64,000 bases of DNA from Chersky-840 sp963848335. Its GTDB lineage: Bacteria > Actinomycetota > Acidimicrobiia > Acidimicrobiales > UBA8190. Both the position numbers and the translations under genes were made by a program. The notes under the pieces are model-generated. The model had not been told where the DNA came from, did not search any database, and was given only the letters and a program-made list of their open reading frames with translations. Where the stretch lies: NCBI GenBank assembly GCA_963848335.1, contig CAWKDD010000002.1, positions 186,001 to 250,000 of the forward strand. The letters run 5' to 3'. Shown here piece after piece: positions 62,460-64,000 of the stretch. Positions within the stretch are counted from its first letter, which is position 1. Every line of letters begins with the position of its first letter.

Positions 62460-63701
62460 CTACGAGGCGGGGTAGTTGCCTCCGCCTTCGGCGTGCTGCT
62501 TGGCGATGTACATGGCGCTGTCGGCCCGGCCGAGCAACGTCGCCGCCGTGTCACCGGGGCCAGGGTGGGCCAGGCCCACGCTGGCGGTGAGACGGAACGT
62601 GCCCTCGGGTAGCTCGATCGGTCGCTGGATGCCCTCGGCCAGGCGCGCCGCCAGCGCCCTGAGCTCCTCGGGGTCCCGAATGGCGGCGACCACGACGAAC
62701 TCGTCCCCGCCGTAGCGCGCCACCACGTCACCTTTCCGCACTGACGACTCGAGGCGCGCCGCCACCCTGCGCAGGAGCTCGTCGCCCGTCGTCCGTCCGT
62801 AGTGGTCGTTGATGGGGCGGAACCCGTTGAGGTCGATGAACACCACCGCGGTCGTCGGGTTGCCGAGGCACCGCTCGACGTGGGCCCGCAACGTCACCCT
62901 GTTGGCCAGGCCCGTGAGGGGGTCGAACGTCGTGAGCTCCTCGAGCGCCTCGCGGGTGGCACGCAGCTGGGTGATGTCGTGGCCCGACACGACGAGGCCC
63001 CGCACCGTGGGATCGTCGAGGAGGTTCACGATGCTCAGCTCGAAGGGGACGGACTCGTTCCCACCCCGGCGCATCAGGTCGACCTCGACGACGGTGGGGG
63101 CCCGGCTGAACGAGGGCACGTCGACCGAGCGCGACAGCGCCGCGGCCAGGCTGCCCTGGTCGTGTGGCGCCGCGAACTCGACCAGAGGCCTGCCCTCCAC
63201 CAGCTCCTGGTCGTGGCCGAGCAACCTCGTGATGGCGGCGGAGACGGACTGGATGCGTCCAGCCCCGTCCAAGAGCATGGTGACGCTGGCGGCGTTGTGC
63301 ACGATGGCCCTGAACTTGTCGACCTCGTCTGAGGCGATCTCCCATCGGCGTCGTTCGGTCAGGTCGCGCAGACACAGCACCAGGCCGCTGACCGCCGGCT
63401 TGTCGAGGAGGTTGGCGCCTATGACCTCGACGAGCCTCCAGCCGTCGTGGGCCCGCACCCGCAGCTCGACGGGCGTCCCCACCGTCTTGCCCTGAATGCT
63501 CGTCAGCGCCACCGCGGCGACCTCCTGGTCGTCGGGGTGCAGGAATTCCAGGCCGTCGACCCCCGTCATCCGGGCACTGTCCACCCCGAAGAGGCGCTCG
63601 GCGGCGTCGTTGGCCCAGATCAGCCGGGCGGAGGCATCGACCACGACCACGGCGTCGGGAAGCCAGACGGCAACATCCAGGAGGCCGCGCGATTCGATCA
63701 C
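62460..63701 (-). CDS. PAS-PAS-GGDEF diguanylate cyclase
   Basis: 413 residues. Two PAS sensor domains (about 5-115 and 130-240), then a GGDEF domain (about 255-413) with active-site VVARYGGDEFVVV and an intact inhibitory site RKGD five residues before it, so product feedback by c-di-GMP is expected. FIDLNGFRPINDHYGRTTGDELL is the upstream GGDEF signature (the Lys usual after FK is Arg/Pro here). No membrane helix. GTG 63701. Confidence 0.93.
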   Translation of the reverse strand: MIESRGLLDVAVWLPDAVVVVDASARLIWANDAAERLFGVDSARMTGVDGLEFLHPDDQEVAAVALTSIQGKTVGTPVELRVRAHDGWRLVEVIGANLLDKPAVSGLVLCLRDLTERRRWEIASDEVDKFRAIVHNAASVTMLLDGAGRIQSVSAAITRLLGHDQELVEGRPLVEFAAPHDQGSLAAALSRSVDVPSFSRAPTVVEVDLMRRGGNESVPFELSIVNLLDDPTVRGLVVSGHDITQLRATREALEELTTFDPLTGLANRVTLRAHVERCLGNPTTAVVFIDLNGFRPINDHYGRTTGDELLRRVAARLESSVRKGDVVARYGGDEFVVVAAIRDPEELRALAARLAEGIQRPIELPEGTFRLTASVGLAHPGPGDTAATLLGRADSAMYIAKQHAEGGGNYPAS

Positions 63702-64000
63702 CAGGACTCCATCGGCCGACGCGGCCCCCGGCCTTAGCCCGGGTATTCCCCGCTGCCTCTTCCCCGGGCACCGAGGCCTGGTGCCCCCGGCCCTCGTCGC
63801 ACCCCTCCCCCCTCGGCGTCGGCGCCACAGGCCGGCCCGGAGCCCGGAACCGGGGTCAGGTCCGACCGGGGTGCCCCGGGGGAGTCCGCGCCGGAGCCCG
63901 GTCCCCGGGCCGCGCCCGTGCCGGTCGGCGGGCCACGAGCGAGCCCCGTGTCGGGCGCGCCGGTGACGCGTGACCCGCGACGGGCTGCACGTCCCGGGGT
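63702..64000. other. Non-coding right edge, no gene seen
   Basis: Very GC-rich, low in coding signal on both strands. CCGGGCACC and GGTGCCCCCGG (about 63762-63790) could pair as a hairpin. It may be the upstream region of a gene beyond the window. Confidence 0.4.

Overview
This is a 64 kb stretch of a GC-rich (roughly 70%) bacterial chromosome. The gene content points to an actinobacterium, most likely of the class Acidimicrobiia or a relative (inference). Supporting families include UPF0182, a DivIVA-type coiled coil, DUF3107, a mycothiol-dependent maleylpyruvate isomerase homologue, a wax ester synthase/DGAT, a rifampin phosphotransferase with an actinomycete-type RAE box, an actinobacterial Mrp, many GTG and TTG starts, and an initiator tRNA without encoded CCA. 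There are no insertion sequences, prophages, CRISPR arrays or rRNA genes.

Layout. 0-6.7 kb: HEAT-repeat protein (partial), a PDZ/Lon-type membrane protease, a DivIVA-like coiled-coil protein with an unexpected phage head-morphogenesis-like C-terminus, and a giant UPF0182 membrane protein. 6.7-7.5 kb: initiator tRNA, its terminator, a 78-bp duplication of the tRNA downstream flank, and a 36-codon membrane micro-ORF between the copies. 7.6-9.3 kb: ABC exporter. 9.5-12.2 kb: RAE box and rifampin phosphotransferase carrying four +1 frameshifts. 12.4-16 kb: GlxA-like regulator and small accessory enzymes. 16.1-18.5 kb: DrrAB-like exporter with its own regulator and a striking palindromic operator. 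18.7-24.6 kb: enolase, DUF899 protein, truncated amidohydrolase, acyl-CoA dehydrogenase, membrane protein, Gfo/Idh oxidoreductase. 24.6-27.4 kb: WS/DGAT and a lipase-family hydrolase, divergent. 27.7-32.6 kb: a Liv-type ABC importer in which both permeases are fused (LivHM) and both ATPases are fused (LivGF). 32.7-41.1 kb: SDR, amidohydrolase, MDMPI-like protein, ValS and CysS (divergent), cold-shock protein, second acyl-CoA dehydrogenase. 41.1-47.7 kb: ECF42-type sigma factor with its DGPF partner, LMW phosphatase, DUF4395 protein, TetR regulator, glycosyltransferase, enoyl-CoA hydratase, GDP-mannose dehydratase. 47.7-55.6 kb: a tightly packed System I cytochrome c maturation operon (ccdA, ccmA, B, C, D-like, E, F, thioredoxin, H, I). 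55.6-58.8 kb: Fe-S cluster genes (cysteine desulfurase, SufR-like regulator, Mrp). 58.8-63.7 kb: dNTPase, DUF3107 protein, two tandem ArsA/Get3-like ATPases, and a PAS-GGDEF diguanylate cyclase.

Functionally the window mixes housekeeping (translation, Fe-S assembly, cytochrome c maturation, protein quality control) with fatty-acid and lipid metabolism, uptake of amino-acid-like substrates, and drug efflux or inactivation.

A caution on quality: eight reading-frame breaks occur, in rph (4), livGF, an acyl-CoA dehydrogenase, the cysteine desulfurase and mrp. Every one is a net +1 insertion, and removing those single bases restores normal-length proteins. I read most or all of them as sequence errors rather than gene decay, although rph could be a true pseudogene.
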